From Porticoccus sp038143955 (GTDB taxonomy: Bacteria > Pseudomonadota > Gammaproteobacteria > Pseudomonadales > Porticoccaceae): a DNA stretch of 64,000 nucleotides. Location: NCBI GenBank assembly GCA_038143955.1, contig JAYQMT010000005.1, positions 310,001 to 374,000 on the forward strand, given 5' to 3'. The notes below the pieces were generated by a model that was given only the letters and a program-made list of their open reading frames with translations, was not told where the DNA came from and searched no databases. Shown in pieces: positions 38,205 to 46,843 of this stretch. The position numbers and the translations under genes are program-made. The number at the start of each line of letters is the position of its first letter. Within the stretch, counting starts at the first letter, position 1.

Positions 38205-38677
38205 ATGAAAATTCTAACTATAATCGCTCTGTTTTCTTCTTCCCTGTGTTTTGCTGAGCAGCCTCTTTTGACACCGCAAGATGTGCTTACAGGCTTCCCT
38301 CTTTGTGCTGTATCATCTTCCTATAGTCAAAGATGTAAGATTTTTAGTATTAAGGAGCAAGCTGAGCTTGTCCCATCAATGATTAATGGTATAACGAGCA
38401 TAGAAAAAGCTGCTAATACCCTCCATGTTATTACAGATGATTGGGTATATAGTTTTTCTATCAGTAATACTGAAGCAAATAAAGCAATTTTAAGATTTAC
38501 TGACGATGCGAAGCTAGACACCTATCTTTCTAGCACAAAATTTGATGTTAAGTGGGATGAAGAAAAAGAAACTGGTTTATGTTAGGTGAAATTACCGATT
38601 ACACAAGTGGCAATTCAGAGGGTCAGGCAGAGTACACATCCTATTCTGAGCCGATATCATTCTCATTAAAGAATTAG
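38205..38677 (+). CDS. Exported hypothetical protein, frameshifted near its C-terminus
   Basis: I do not recognise this protein. It has a signal peptide (ILTIIALFSSSLCFA, cut near residue 17) and a mature domain with one Cys pair (FPLCAVSSSYSQRCKIF), IDVITDDWVYSFSIS-like strands and SSTKFDVKWDEEKE. The annotated-looking frame stops at 38585, but the next bases are coding in another frame to a TAG at 38675-38677; a fourth T at 38576-38578 joins them (EETGFMLGEITDYTSG), total 157 aa. Without that correction the last 30 residues would be missed. It starts 25 bases after the repeat. Confidence 0.6.
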
Positions 38678-38679
38678 AC

Positions 38680-39183
38680 ATGAGAAATCTATTCTCGATT
38701 AAATATACGCTAGTTTATATTTTGTTAGTGCCGTTTATCAATTGGACTTTTAGTTGGGCTTTAATTTGGGTGATTTTGCCTGGTTGGGCTTTTAACCCAG
38801 TAACGATTGTGACTGGCCTAGTTTTAGTGTTTCGTGATTTTTCTCAACGCGAAATTGGCCATAGGGTACTTATCGCTATGTTTATTGCGTTAAGCCTAAC
38901 TTACCTAACAACTGGAGCTGATTTAGCGTTAGCCAGTGGGTTTGCTTTCATCATTGCTGAACTGGTCGACTGGGCGCTTTATACGTTTTCAAAATTGCGC
39001 CTGTCATCTCGGGTTTTATTATCATCAGCTTTGGCTGCGCCGATTGATACCAGTATATTTTTATTCATGGCACAAGCTATAGTGCCCGGAGCTTTCACGA
39101 CACCAAACATAACGATGTCTATAATAGGTAAGCTATTGGGAGCGTTTGTTGTATTCATAATATTACGAAGCCGTAAACTTTAA
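38680..39183 (+). CDS. VUT-family (YhhQ/queuosine-precursor-type) transporter
   Basis: A 167-aa inner-membrane protein with five or six TM helices of the VUT family, formerly DUF165, which includes the preQ0/preQ1 uptake protein YhhQ. Family signatures are VFRDFSQREIGHRV, FIIAELVDWALYTF and SSALAAPIDTSIFL. It starts two bases after the preceding stop. It is on the short side for the group. Queuosine-precursor uptake is inferred from the family, not shown here. Confidence 0.83.
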   Translation: MRNLFSIKYTLVYILLVPFINWTFSWALIWVILPGWAFNPVTIVTGLVLVFRDFSQREIGHRVLIAMFIALSLTYLTTGADLALASGFAFIIAELVDWALYTFSKLRLSSRVLLSSALAAPIDTSIFLFMAQAIVPGAFTTPNITMSIIGKLLGAFVVFIILRSRKL

Positions 39184-39342
39184 CTATAAACTGGCCCTAT
39201 AGAATGTAATCTTTAACTCTTCAGTTTATCTATTGTTGATATTTTATATTGGGTTTACAGTATTGTTATCAGAATTAAATATTAATGCCCTCACTCAAAA
39301 AAGAAAAAATTAACCATTGATAAATAATCGTCAGCGTTATTT

Positions 39343-39711
39343 CTAAGTGCGGAATTTCTCCAAAATTAATTTTGGAACATATTCCAATGCTTTCTCGTGA
39401 GTCGCCTCGAGCTTTAAAGGTGGAGCGACACCAGCTTCGTACGCTTCTTTCCATCGTAGTATGCACAAACACCATTTATCACCAGCTTTAAGCCCAGGAA
39501 ATTCATACTCAGGAATTGGTGTAGTGAGATCGTTTCCTTTCAACTTTGTAAAGTTGAGAAACTCCTTAGTGATTAAGGCGCAAGCTATGTGTGTACCATA
39601 ATCCATAGCATTTGTATTGCAATAACCATCTCTCAAAAACCCAGTCATAGGCGAACAACAGCACGACTCTAAGTCTGTTCCCAGCACATTTTTTGTTTTC
39701 TTTTTTTCCAT
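39343..39711 (-). CDS. DUF2237 family protein
   Basis: A 122-aa member of the DUF2237 family. Recognisable segments are NVLGTDLESCCCSPMTGFLRDG, YGTHIACALITKEFLNFTKLKGNDL, FPGLKAGDKWCLCILRWKEAYEAGVAPPLKLEATHEKALEYV. It is rich in Cys (ESCCCSP, WCLCI). No function is known. I use the ATG at 39711; another in frame at 39735 would add eight residues. Stand-alone in an accessory-looking stretch. Confidence 0.87.
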   Translation of the reverse strand: MEKKKTKNVLGTDLESCCCSPMTGFLRDGYCNTNAMDYGTHIACALITKEFLNFTKLKGNDLTTPIPEYEFPGLKAGDKWCLCILRWKEAYEAGVAPPLKLEATHEKALEYVPKLILEKFRT

Positions 39712-39794
39712 TAATATCCGTACTTTGCCGAGCATAATAAGCTTAAAGACAGAAAACCAAATGCTTTAAATATCCTGCAGATATTTTACAATTA

Positions 39795-39929
39795 TTATGA
39801 TAGCCAATTGAAAAATTCAATGACCTTAAAGTTAAGAAATTTATAAATATTTAGATCATCAGCGCCAAAAGTGATAAGAGCAAAAAAAATAATAAAAATT
39901 AAATTTAGGACCCAAAAAATTTTAAACAC
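39795..39929 (-). CDS. Small membrane protein candidate
   Basis: A 44-aa reading frame from a GTG at 39929, 8 bases after the Sel1 gene stop, with GGTGA as a possible ribosome site. It contains one hydrophobic helix (FKIFWVLNLIFIIFFALITF) and a polar tail (GADDLNIYKFLNFK) ending at the TAA at 39795. It is too short for family recognition. Support comes from spacing and the neat helix, so it is only a candidate. Confidence 0.35.
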   Translation of the reverse strand: MFKIFWVLNLIFIIFFALITFGADDLNIYKFLNFKVIEFFNWLS

Positions 39930-39936
39930 TGAGTTT

Positions 39937-40485
39937 TCACCACTCTTGAATAAACAAACTAAAAAGTTGATCTGATTTAAGTTTTTCAGTTTCCAGCATA
40001 TTGCTATGTATTAAATCAATAAGCTCTAATGCCTCCTTGCTCCCCTGTTCAGCGGCAAGCCTGTAGTATAAATATGCCATCGTTTCATTTTTTTCTTCAC
40101 GGAGATTATCTTCTCCTTTAAAAAATAAATTTCCAAGAACAAGGCTTGCATTCTCATGACCTCGCTTGCTTGCTTTTTCATACCATTCAACTGCTTTCCT
40201 GTGATTTTTTTCCATACCGGAACCTATTTGATATGAAACTCCAAGATTAAACATACAATCTTTATTTCCTTTCAAAGCAGCCTCTAAAAACCAAACATTA
40301 GCTTTAACGAAATCTTTTTCCACACCATTACCTGTCGCATAGATCATCCCCAGCTCCATCTGACTATTGCTATCTCCAGATTCTGCTAGCTCTCTACATT
40401 CATCAAAATTTGAACATACTGGGCCTGAAAAAGCATATGAAGTTAATACAAATAGCAAAACGAAATAGTGTAATTTTATTTTCAT
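39937..40485 (-). CDS. Secreted Sel1-repeat protein
   Basis: A 182-aa exported protein with signal peptide LHYFVLLFVLTSYAFS and three Sel1 repeats, e.g. SQMELGMIYATGNGVEKDF and CMFNLGVSYQIGSGMEKNHRKAVEWYEKASKRG, and a weaker last unit (AYLYYRLAAEQGSKEALELI). Similar to the protein at 18281-18823 but different N-terminus. It may be co-transcribed with the small membrane frame that follows. Role unknown; divergent from the MORN gene. Confidence 0.85.
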   Translation of the reverse strand: MKIKLHYFVLLFVLTSYAFSGPVCSNFDECRELAESGDSNSQMELGMIYATGNGVEKDFVKANVWFLEAALKGNKDCMFNLGVSYQIGSGMEKNHRKAVEWYEKASKRGHENASLVLGNLFFKGEDNLREEKNETMAYLYYRLAAEQGSKEALELIDLIHSNMLETEKLKSDQLFSLFIQEW

Positions 40486-40594
40486 ATTAATTTTTTAATG
40501 GCTTAATAATTTATCGGTTATACAAAGGGTTATAATATCAAAATTGGGGAGAATTGTATTAAACAAAGTAACTTTGATTAACGGGTAATAATAA

Positions 40595-41302
40595 ATGAAA
40601 AAAATCCTAGAAACTATAACCCTTTCTAATGGTGACAAATATATTGGTGAACTGAAAGATGGCCATATCAACGGCCAGGGTACTTTGTATTTAGCCAATG
40701 GGACATTGTATAAAGGTGAGTTTGTAAAAGGTGCATTTCATGGCAAAGGAGTTTTAAATAATCCTGTCATTGGTGTTTATACAGGTCAATTTGATAGCGG
40801 TCATGCATGCGGCGAAGGTGTGATGGTTTACAGTATTGGGCATACATATACGGGTCAATGGAAAAATGACAAGAAGCACGGTTATGGAACCTATATTGAT
40901 GATAATGGAGCCAAGTATGAGGGTGAGTGGAAGAATGATAAAAAACATGGAGAAGGAATCTTATTGTTTGATGATGGAAATAAATATTCTGGTAGCTGGA
41001 TAGATGGAAAAAAACAAGGGAAGGGTACATACAACTATCCGGATGGTTCCAGCTACAAAGGAGAATTTCTTAGTGGTGAATATCATGGTTACGGAGTCTA
41101 CACATATCCTGATGGTGCGAATTATTCCGGCGAGTATAAGTTAGGTAAGGCTAGTGGAGAGGGTGTACTTACCAAGCCAGGTATTGGAAAATACGTTGGT
41201 AGCTTTATGAACGATAAAGAGCATGGAAAAGGTACTTTTTTTGATATAAACGGTGAGAAGTATGCGTGTGAATGGAGAGATGGAAAAAAAACAGAAGATT
41301 AG
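40595..41302 (+). CDS. MORN-repeat protein
   Basis: A 235-aa protein made almost entirely of about nine MORN repeats of 22-24 residues (YxGxxKxGxxHGxGxxxxxNG), for example YTGQWKNDKKHGYGTYIDDNG and YEGEWKNDKKHGEGILLFDDG. No signal peptide is seen, so probably cytosolic. MORN sheets are membrane- or protein-binding solenoids; bacterial roles are mostly unknown. The 3' end overlaps an upstream extension of ggt, and the stop lies two bases before the ggt start used here. Confidence 0.9.
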   Translation: MKKILETITLSNGDKYIGELKDGHINGQGTLYLANGTLYKGEFVKGAFHGKGVLNNPVIGVYTGQFDSGHACGEGVMVYSIGHTYTGQWKNDKKHGYGTYIDDNGAKYEGEWKNDKKHGEGILLFDDGNKYSGSWIDGKKQGKGTYNYPDGSSYKGEFLSGEYHGYGVYTYPDGANYSGEYKLGKASGEGVLTKPGIGKYVGSFMNDKEHGKGTFFDINGEKYACEWRDGKKTED

Positions 41303-41304
41303 TG

Positions 41305-43089
41305 ATGATTAAACTGCTCATTGCAATATTAGTTTTGAGCTTCATGCTTAATTCATATGCCTTGCAAGTCTCCGATCAGCGAGATCCTGAAGTTTTTTCA
41401 TTAAAAAAACAACATAAAAATATATTAAGTAAAATTAAGCCTGGGCACATAAAAAAAGAGGGTTTGCCTATTACTGCAGATAATTGGATGGTTGTTACGG
41501 CAAACATTCAAGCATCTAGGGCCGCAGCAAAAATTCTAGAAGAAGGAGGTACAGCAATTGATGGAATGATTGCAGCACAGCTCGTTTTAGGATTAGTTGA
41601 GCCAGAATCATCAGGCTTGGGTGGCGGTGCGTTCTTATTATATTATGATAACGGCAGTAAAAAAATCACCTCTCTTGATGGAAGGGAAACAGCACCATTA
41701 AAAGTAAAACCCTCTATGTTTCTGAGCAAGGATGGAAGTCCTCTAAAATTTTCAGATGCTGTTTTAGGAGGCAAGTCTGTTGGAGTACCTGGCACTCCAG
41801 CCTTGCTTGAAAAGGCTTATTCAAAATGGGGAAAACTCAAATGGTCCTCATTGTTTGAGGAGGCGACTAGCCTATCCAATAATGGTTTTATAGTCTCTAA
41901 AAAACTAAGCTCCTCAATTGAACGAAATTATGACTCAATATCAAAAATAAAAAGAACCAGAGACTACTTTATTCCTGATGGAGTTAAAATCAAAGCTGGG
42001 CAAGTCCATAGAAATAAAGCATACGCAAATACACTAAGTAAATTTTCAACGTACGGTGCTAATATTTTTTATTCAGGTGAAATTGCAGACGATATAGTAT
42101 TTACAGTAAATAATAGTTCAACTATTGAGTTTCTCTCAAAAAAGGATCTGTTGTTATATGAGATAAAAGAAAAGAATCCAGTCTGCTCGTCCTATCGTGG
42201 GTACCAGATTTGTGGCATGGGACCACCATCATCAGGTGCTGTGACAATTAATCAAATATTGGGAATAGTTGAAAATTTTCCTCTTTCAGAACTTGGATCA
42301 ACAAATCCAGAAACATGGAGAATTATTGGTGAAGCATCGAGACTAGCCTTTGCCGATCGATCATTGTATATGGCTGACGATGATTTCATTGATGTTCCAG
42401 TTGAGGGGTTATTAAGTAAAGAATATCTTAAAGACCGGAGTAGATTGCTGAATGGTAAATACAAAATTCCAATAGTCAGGCCAGGCATACCTGAAACAAA
42501 GACTGCATTTAACTACCATCCAGATATGTCGCGTGAGCTCCCGTCAACTTCTCATATGTCTATTGTTGATAAATACGGAAATATCCTATCAATGACATCC
42601 ACAATCGAAAGCTCCTTCGGCTCTAACCTAATGACAAAAAGTGGTTTCTTATTAAATAATGAGCTGACAGATTTTTCATTCATAAGTCACTCAGGTGGTA
42701 AGTTAGTTGCTAATAGAATAGAGCCTGGGAAGAGACCTCGATCGTCAATGTCCCCAACAATTATTTTCAAGGAAAATAAACCCATATATATTATCGGAAG
42801 CCCAGGGGGCAGCAATATAATCGGTTTTGTACTTAATGCCATTATTGGTCTTCTAGATTGGGATATGAACGTACAGGAAGCTGCTTCAATACCACATGCG
42901 ATTAATAAATTTGGTGATTTTGATATTGAGGCCAATACAAGAAGGATAAACATGAAGCAATCTTTAGAAGAAATGGGCTACAAAGTTAACTTAAAAGAGT
43001 TCTTTTCAGGATTAAATATAATTGAGGTGAAAGATAAGATATATGGTGGCTCGGACCCAAGAAGGGAGGGTGTTGCTATTGGGGGGTAG
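41305..43089 (+). CDS. ggt: Gamma-glutamyltransferase
   Basis: GGT (594 aa) cleaves the gamma-glutamyl bond of glutathione in the periplasm and self-processes into two subunits. Start is the ATG at 41305, giving a signal peptide (LLIAILVLSFMLNSYA). The family signature is ELPSTSHMSIVDKYGNILSMTSTIE with the processing nucleophile Thr of TSHMSI; the large-subunit region has GGTAIDGMIAAQLVLGLVEPESSGLGGG. The lid region and GSPGGSNIIGFVLN follow, ending with YGGSDPRREGVAIGG. Intact. It shares a transcript with the MORN gene. Glutathione degradation for nutrition is the inferred role. Confidence 0.95.
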   Translation: MIKLLIAILVLSFMLNSYALQVSDQRDPEVFSLKKQHKNILSKIKPGHIKKEGLPITADNWMVVTANIQASRAAAKILEEGGTAIDGMIAAQLVLGLVEPESSGLGGGAFLLYYDNGSKKITSLDGRETAPLKVKPSMFLSKDGSPLKFSDAVLGGKSVGVPGTPALLEKAYSKWGKLKWSSLFEEATSLSNNGFIVSKKLSSSIERNYDSISKIKRTRDYFIPDGVKIKAGQVHRNKAYANTLSKFSTYGANIFYSGEIADDIVFTVNNSSTIEFLSKKDLLLYEIKEKNPVCSSYRGYQICGMGPPSSGAVTINQILGIVENFPLSELGSTNPETWRIIGEASRLAFADRSLYMADDDFIDVPVEGLLSKEYLKDRSRLLNGKYKIPIVRPGIPETKTAFNYHPDMSRELPSTSHMSIVDKYGNILSMTSTIESSFGSNLMTKSGFLLNNELTDFSFISHSGGKLVANRIEPGKRPRSSMSPTIIFKENKPIYIIGSPGGSNIIGFVLNAIIGLLDWDMNVQEAASIPHAINKFGDFDIEANTRRINMKQSLEEMGYKVNLKEFFSGLNIIEVKDKIYGGSDPRREGVAIGG

Positions 43090-43172
43090 ACCTTAAATTA
43101 TGTATTTTTAGGTGCAACGATCCGCATGTGTGTATTAATATCAGTAAAATAAATAGTTAGCACGCGGGAGAC

Positions 43173-43427
43173 ATGATGTTTGCTTTTAAAAAAATTATAT
43201 ATGTATTGTTGGTGGGAGCATCCATAAGCACATACTGTATGGACGACAAAAACCTACCTAAAGATACTAAAGGCCAATCTAGTTTTGATAAGCTAACAGA
43301 CAAAAAGAATTACTTGATATGTGAAAAAAGAGCAAAATTAGCACCAACAGCCTATTCAGCTAAGAGGATAAAAAAAAATTGCCTTAGAGAATATGGTATA
43401 AAAAGTAGCTATAAGGGACGATTTTGA
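43173..43427 (+). CDS. Small exported protein, unknown
   Basis: An 84-aa protein with a signal peptide (FKKIIYVLLVGASISTYC, the Cys as possible lipobox or ordinary site) and a basic mature part (KNYLICEKRAKLAPTAYSAKRIKKNCLREYG) with two further Cys that may form a bond. The start is either of two adjacent ATGs. It overlaps the next small gene by four bases. No family recognised. Confidence 0.55.
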   Translation: MMFAFKKIIYVLLVGASISTYCMDDKNLPKDTKGQSSFDKLTDKKNYLICEKRAKLAPTAYSAKRIKKNCLREYGIKSSYKGRF

Positions 43428-43564
43428 AAAAAATAAATCTACCAGAAAAAGTTTGCCTAGTATGTGAAAAGCCTTTTAGTTGGCGAAAAAAATGGAAAAA
43501 AGATTGGATTTCTGTGAAGTACTGCTCAATAAGATGCAGGAGAAATAAACAAAAATCTCGATGA
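43424..43564 (+). CDS. DUF2256 family small zinc-finger-like protein
   Basis: A 46-aa protein, below the usual length cut-off. It starts at TTG 43424, overlapping the previous stop, and reads KKINLPEKVCLVCEKPFSW then RKKWKKDWISVKYCSIRCRR. The CxxC (11, 14) and CxxxC (34, 38) pattern and the WRKKW...VKYCS core are the DUF2256 signature. It is a probable zinc-binding protein of unknown role; the family often accompanies DUF523/cryptochrome-type genes, none of which is here. Stop TGA at 43562. Confidence 0.78.
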   Translation: MKKINLPEKVCLVCEKPFSWRKKWKKDWISVKYCSIRCRRNKQKSR

Positions 43565-44197
43565 TTTGATATTCATAAATTTCCATAAAATATTCCATAT
43601 TAATAACTATATTCCACAGAAAAAAAGGGAATAACCATACCAAAAATTTTCTCGTATGGAGCACTGTAACAAGAGAATGTATAGTTAGAAATACATGGAA
43701 AGACACTTTTGTGGCTGAAGACACCATCGAAGGCTATTATACCGAACAGTTAGAAATAAAAGATTTATCTGTTTTAAAAGCTAACCAGAACAAGATGCAT
43801 CCGATTATTTATTTTATTAACAATAAAACTCATTAGGTTTTTGGCACCTTTTATTGAGCGTAACTGAAAAGGATTTATTAAAAATTGATTGCTATGAAGT
43901 TAAGGATTATCAAAGAATTATAGTTACCTCAAAGTCCGGTAAATAAAGTTGGGTTTATGAAAAAAAAGATAACAAATATATAGTTAATTTATCAGAATCA
44001 ATGAAATAAATTTCATATTTTTTACGAAAATAATTTACTTTCATAATATATTTATAATAACATTACCGATCTTATATAGAACACCGTTTATATATGACGT
44101 TAATAATTGAGAAATTAGTTAACAATAAAAAAATTATAAGTTAATGATTTATATAATTTTCATTGGAATATTTTATAAAATTTGAGGGTCTTTAAAC
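43565..44197 (+). pseudogene. Non-coding stretch with a decayed reading frame
   Basis: 633 bases without an intact gene. A decayed protein can be followed in pieces: TRECIVRNTWKDTFVAEDTIEG, then IIYFINNKTH (stop near 43837), and in another frame FWHLLLSVTEKDLLKID, YEVKDYQRIIVTSKSGK, a stop, and SWVYEKKDNKYIVNLSESMK ending near 44009. The alternation of frames with long coding-like segments indicates a pseudogene or an error-rich copy; I see no family. The rest, to 44197, is A/T-rich and carries nothing I can name. Confidence 0.45.
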
Positions 44198-44533
44198 ATG
44201 AAATTCGACGGAAAAAACTTAACAGATGGTGGAAAAATTGTTGCGAATGTTACTGGTATCAGTGCTTCTAAAATGACAGTCGGGCGAGGAAAAAATAGTG
44301 TCATAGTCTATGATGGCGCTGATAACCTGAAACCTATAATGAACGTTCGTAGAGCAATTATGTATGAGGGAATAGGTACACTAAGACCACTGGCATGTGT
44401 CCGAGAAGATAAAGTTTATAAAGGCCTCAGTCACGACGATGTTCTTGCAACTATGGATCAGGTTGAGAAGGCAATTGAAGGCGATGCAGATCCAATAACT
44501 AAAGCTGCACTTTGGGTTGCCAAAGGACAGTAG
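44198..44533 (+). CDS. Hypothetical 111-aa protein, no family recognised
   Basis: An intact 111-aa protein (MKFDGKNLTDGGKIVANVTG ...). It is cytosolic by composition, with a short glycine/basic beta-like middle (VGRGKNSVIVYDGAD), the segment NVRRAIMYEGIGTLRPLACVRED and a C-terminal helix (HDDVLATMDQVEKAIEGD). It has a good spacing and a strong terminator after the stop, which suggests a real, separately transcribed gene. I do not recognise a function and would not guess one. Confidence 0.6.
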   Translation: MKFDGKNLTDGGKIVANVTGISASKMTVGRGKNSVIVYDGADNLKPIMNVRRAIMYEGIGTLRPLACVREDKVYKGLSHDDVLATMDQVEKAIEGDADPITKAALWVAKGQ

Positions 44534-44563
44534 TAAAAGAATAATACAATAGCTGGATTAAAG

Positions 44564-44600
44564 AGCATTTTAGATTTTAAAACTAGAATGCTTTTTTTTT
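44564..44600 (+). terminator. Rho-independent terminator after the 44198 gene
   Basis: Stem AGCATTTTAG / CTAGAATGCT (one G-U pair) with a 9-base AT loop, followed by nine T residues, 31 bases after the stop. It also faces the end of argF on the minus strand. Confidence 0.8.
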
Positions 44601-44623
44601 CGTTTCAGTTCTTTTCTTAATTT

Positions 44624-45528
44624 TTACGTACTTAAAAGAAATTCTAGAAGTGCTTTTTGCGAGTGAAGCCTGTTCTCAGCAGCTATCCAGACAGCTGAGT
44701 ATTTAGAATTCATGATAGTTTCATTAATCTCTTGCCCTCTATAGGCCGGTAGACAGTGCATGAATATTGAGTGATCGTCAGATAATTCCATTAATTTCTC
44801 ATTTACTTGAAAGTTTCTGAATGCAGCTTCTCGGGTATTTTTTTCGGACTCTTGACCCATAGAAGCCCATGTATCCGTTACCACTAAGTGTGCTTCAAAA
44901 ATTGCTTTTACTGGATCATGAATAAGGGTAACGTTTTGCTTTAATTGATCAAGCAAATTTGTGCATGGTTCAAAGCCTTCAGGGCATGCAATTGTGAGCT
45001 CAAAATCAAGCATATCTGCTGCTTGCATATATGTCCGACACATGTTGTTTCCATCGCCAATCCAGGCTACCTTTTTACCCTCTATGCTTCCTTTCAGCTC
45101 GATAAATGTTTGCATATCAGCTAATAATTGACATGGATGATGATCGTCTGTAAGTGCGTTTATAACGGGCACTGAGGAGTAAGATGCAAAATTTTCGATG
45201 TAGCTTTGATTATATGTCCTCATCATTATGACATCTACCATACTTGATATTACTTTAGCAGAGTCCTCTACACACTCACCTCTACCAAGTTGAGTGTCGC
45301 TAGGCGATAAAAAAAGAGCGCTACCTCCAAGCTGAGCCATTCCTGTTTCAAAGGATACCCTTGTTCGAGTAGATGACTTTTCAAAAATCATTGCCATAAC
45401 TTTGCCTATGAAAGGCTGATATAAAATATTTTTTCGATGCTCTTTTTTAAGCTGAGCAGCTCTCGATAAAATTTTTTTAGTTCTTCTTTTGACAGGTCTT
45501 TGAGTGTTAGGAAATGTCTAGGCACCAT
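44624..45528 (-). CDS. argF: Ornithine carbamoyltransferase ArgF (frameshift)
   Basis: ArgF makes citrulline from ornithine and carbamoyl phosphate in arginine synthesis. The N-terminal MVPRHFLTLKDLSKEEL is in one frame and the bulk in another; one more A in the coding strand (plus-strand T7 run 45472-45478) gives ELKKILSRAAQLKKEHRKN and 301 aa. Substrate motifs: FEKSSTRTRVSFE (carbamoyl-phosphate binding STRT), DDHHPCQ, MHCLPAYRGQE (HCLP). It starts seven bases after argD. The motifs and length confirm an otherwise intact gene. Confidence 0.95.
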
Positions 45529-45535
45529 ATTTATA

Positions 45536-46702
45536 TCAACCTTCTTTTATCACTTTGGTGAGTATATTAATCAGAATTTCTACCTGCTCATTCGTTATAT
45601 TTAGGGGGAAGTAAGCGAACAACTGATTTAGCAGTAACATTGATTAAAAGACCTTGCTCAGCTGCTAAATCAACTAAGTCTTTGCATGGTGCCTTAAGCT
45701 CAATTCCTATCATAAGCCCTTGACCTCTTATCTCAGCAACATTTTTACAATCTCCGAGAGATTCATTAAGCTTCTGCCTGATAGATTCCCCTTGTTTTTT
45801 TGCATTTTCATGCAGTTTATTTTTCAGAATAGTCTCAATAGTAGCTAATGCCGCTGCAAATGCTAGAGGATTCCCTCCAAATGTAGAACCATGGCTACCT
45901 GGGGTCATCAGGTTAGCTGTCTTCATTCTAGCAAGACAGGCTCCAATGGGGACTCCATTTGCTAGCCCTTTAGCAGTTGTTACTATGTCAGGCAGAATAT
46001 TATGTTGTAGATAATTAAAATAAGAACCTGTTCTTGCATTACCGGTCTGTATTTCATCGACTATCATCAACCAATCATATTTATCACAAATTTGACGAAG
46101 GCCTTTTAGGTAAGTTGTATCCGGAACTATAACTCCACCTTCTCCTTGAATCGGTTCGACTAGTACCGCTACAATATCTTTATTTATTTCTGCAATTTCT
46201 TTAATTGCTGTGAGATTCGAATAAGGCGCTCTAACAAATCCGTGAAGTAATGGTGCGAAACCTTTTTGGTAACTATCACTTCCCGTAGCTGAAATTGTGG
46301 CCATCGTTCTTCCATGAAATGAGTTTTCCATAACAATGACTGTAGGGTTCGGGTTTCTTTTTTTGCGCCATGCAGTCTCGCTAATTTTATAGCTGCTTCA
46401 TTTGCTTCAGCACCAGAATTACTAAAAAAAATTTTCTCTAAACCAGATATTTTAACAAGTTTTTCAGCCAATATTTCTTGTGCTTGAATATTATAAAGAT
46501 TAGAGCAATGTATAATTTTTTGAGCCTGACTAGATAAAGCTTCCGTTATGGCAGGATGAGCATGACCTAACCCACAAACTGCTATCCCTGATACTGCGTC
46601 TAAATAACGTTTACCGTCAGTATCCCATGCCCAAGATCCATGCCCTTTGCATAAGGTAATTTTTCTAGTGCCGTAGTTGTTCATCAATGCACTGCTGACC
46701 AT
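45536..46702 (-). CDS. argD: Acetylornithine aminotransferase ArgD (two frameshifts)
   Basis: ArgD is the PLP-dependent transaminase of arginine (and lysine/DAP) synthesis. A T7 run on the plus strand (46358-46364) lacks one base; correction joins HGAKKRNPNPTVIVMENSFHG. Near the 3' end the G5 run (45604-45608) has one too many; correction continues RLLPLNITNEQVEIL to the TGA at 45536. PLP lysine sits in DIVTTAKGLANGVP; NSGAEANEAAIKLAR and DEIQTGNARTG are the class III signatures. Corrected length 388 aa. Coupled to argF. Confidence 0.94.
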
Positions 46703-46843
46703 ATTTTTCCTGTAATACTTATAAAAAACAGCTTACCTAGTAAGCTTAAAAACAAAAAAAGGCAGCTAATGGCCACCTATATACAAAGAATGTTATAAGG
46801 TATTCTGTAAGTTGGCAATGTTCTATAGAAATATATTATCAAT

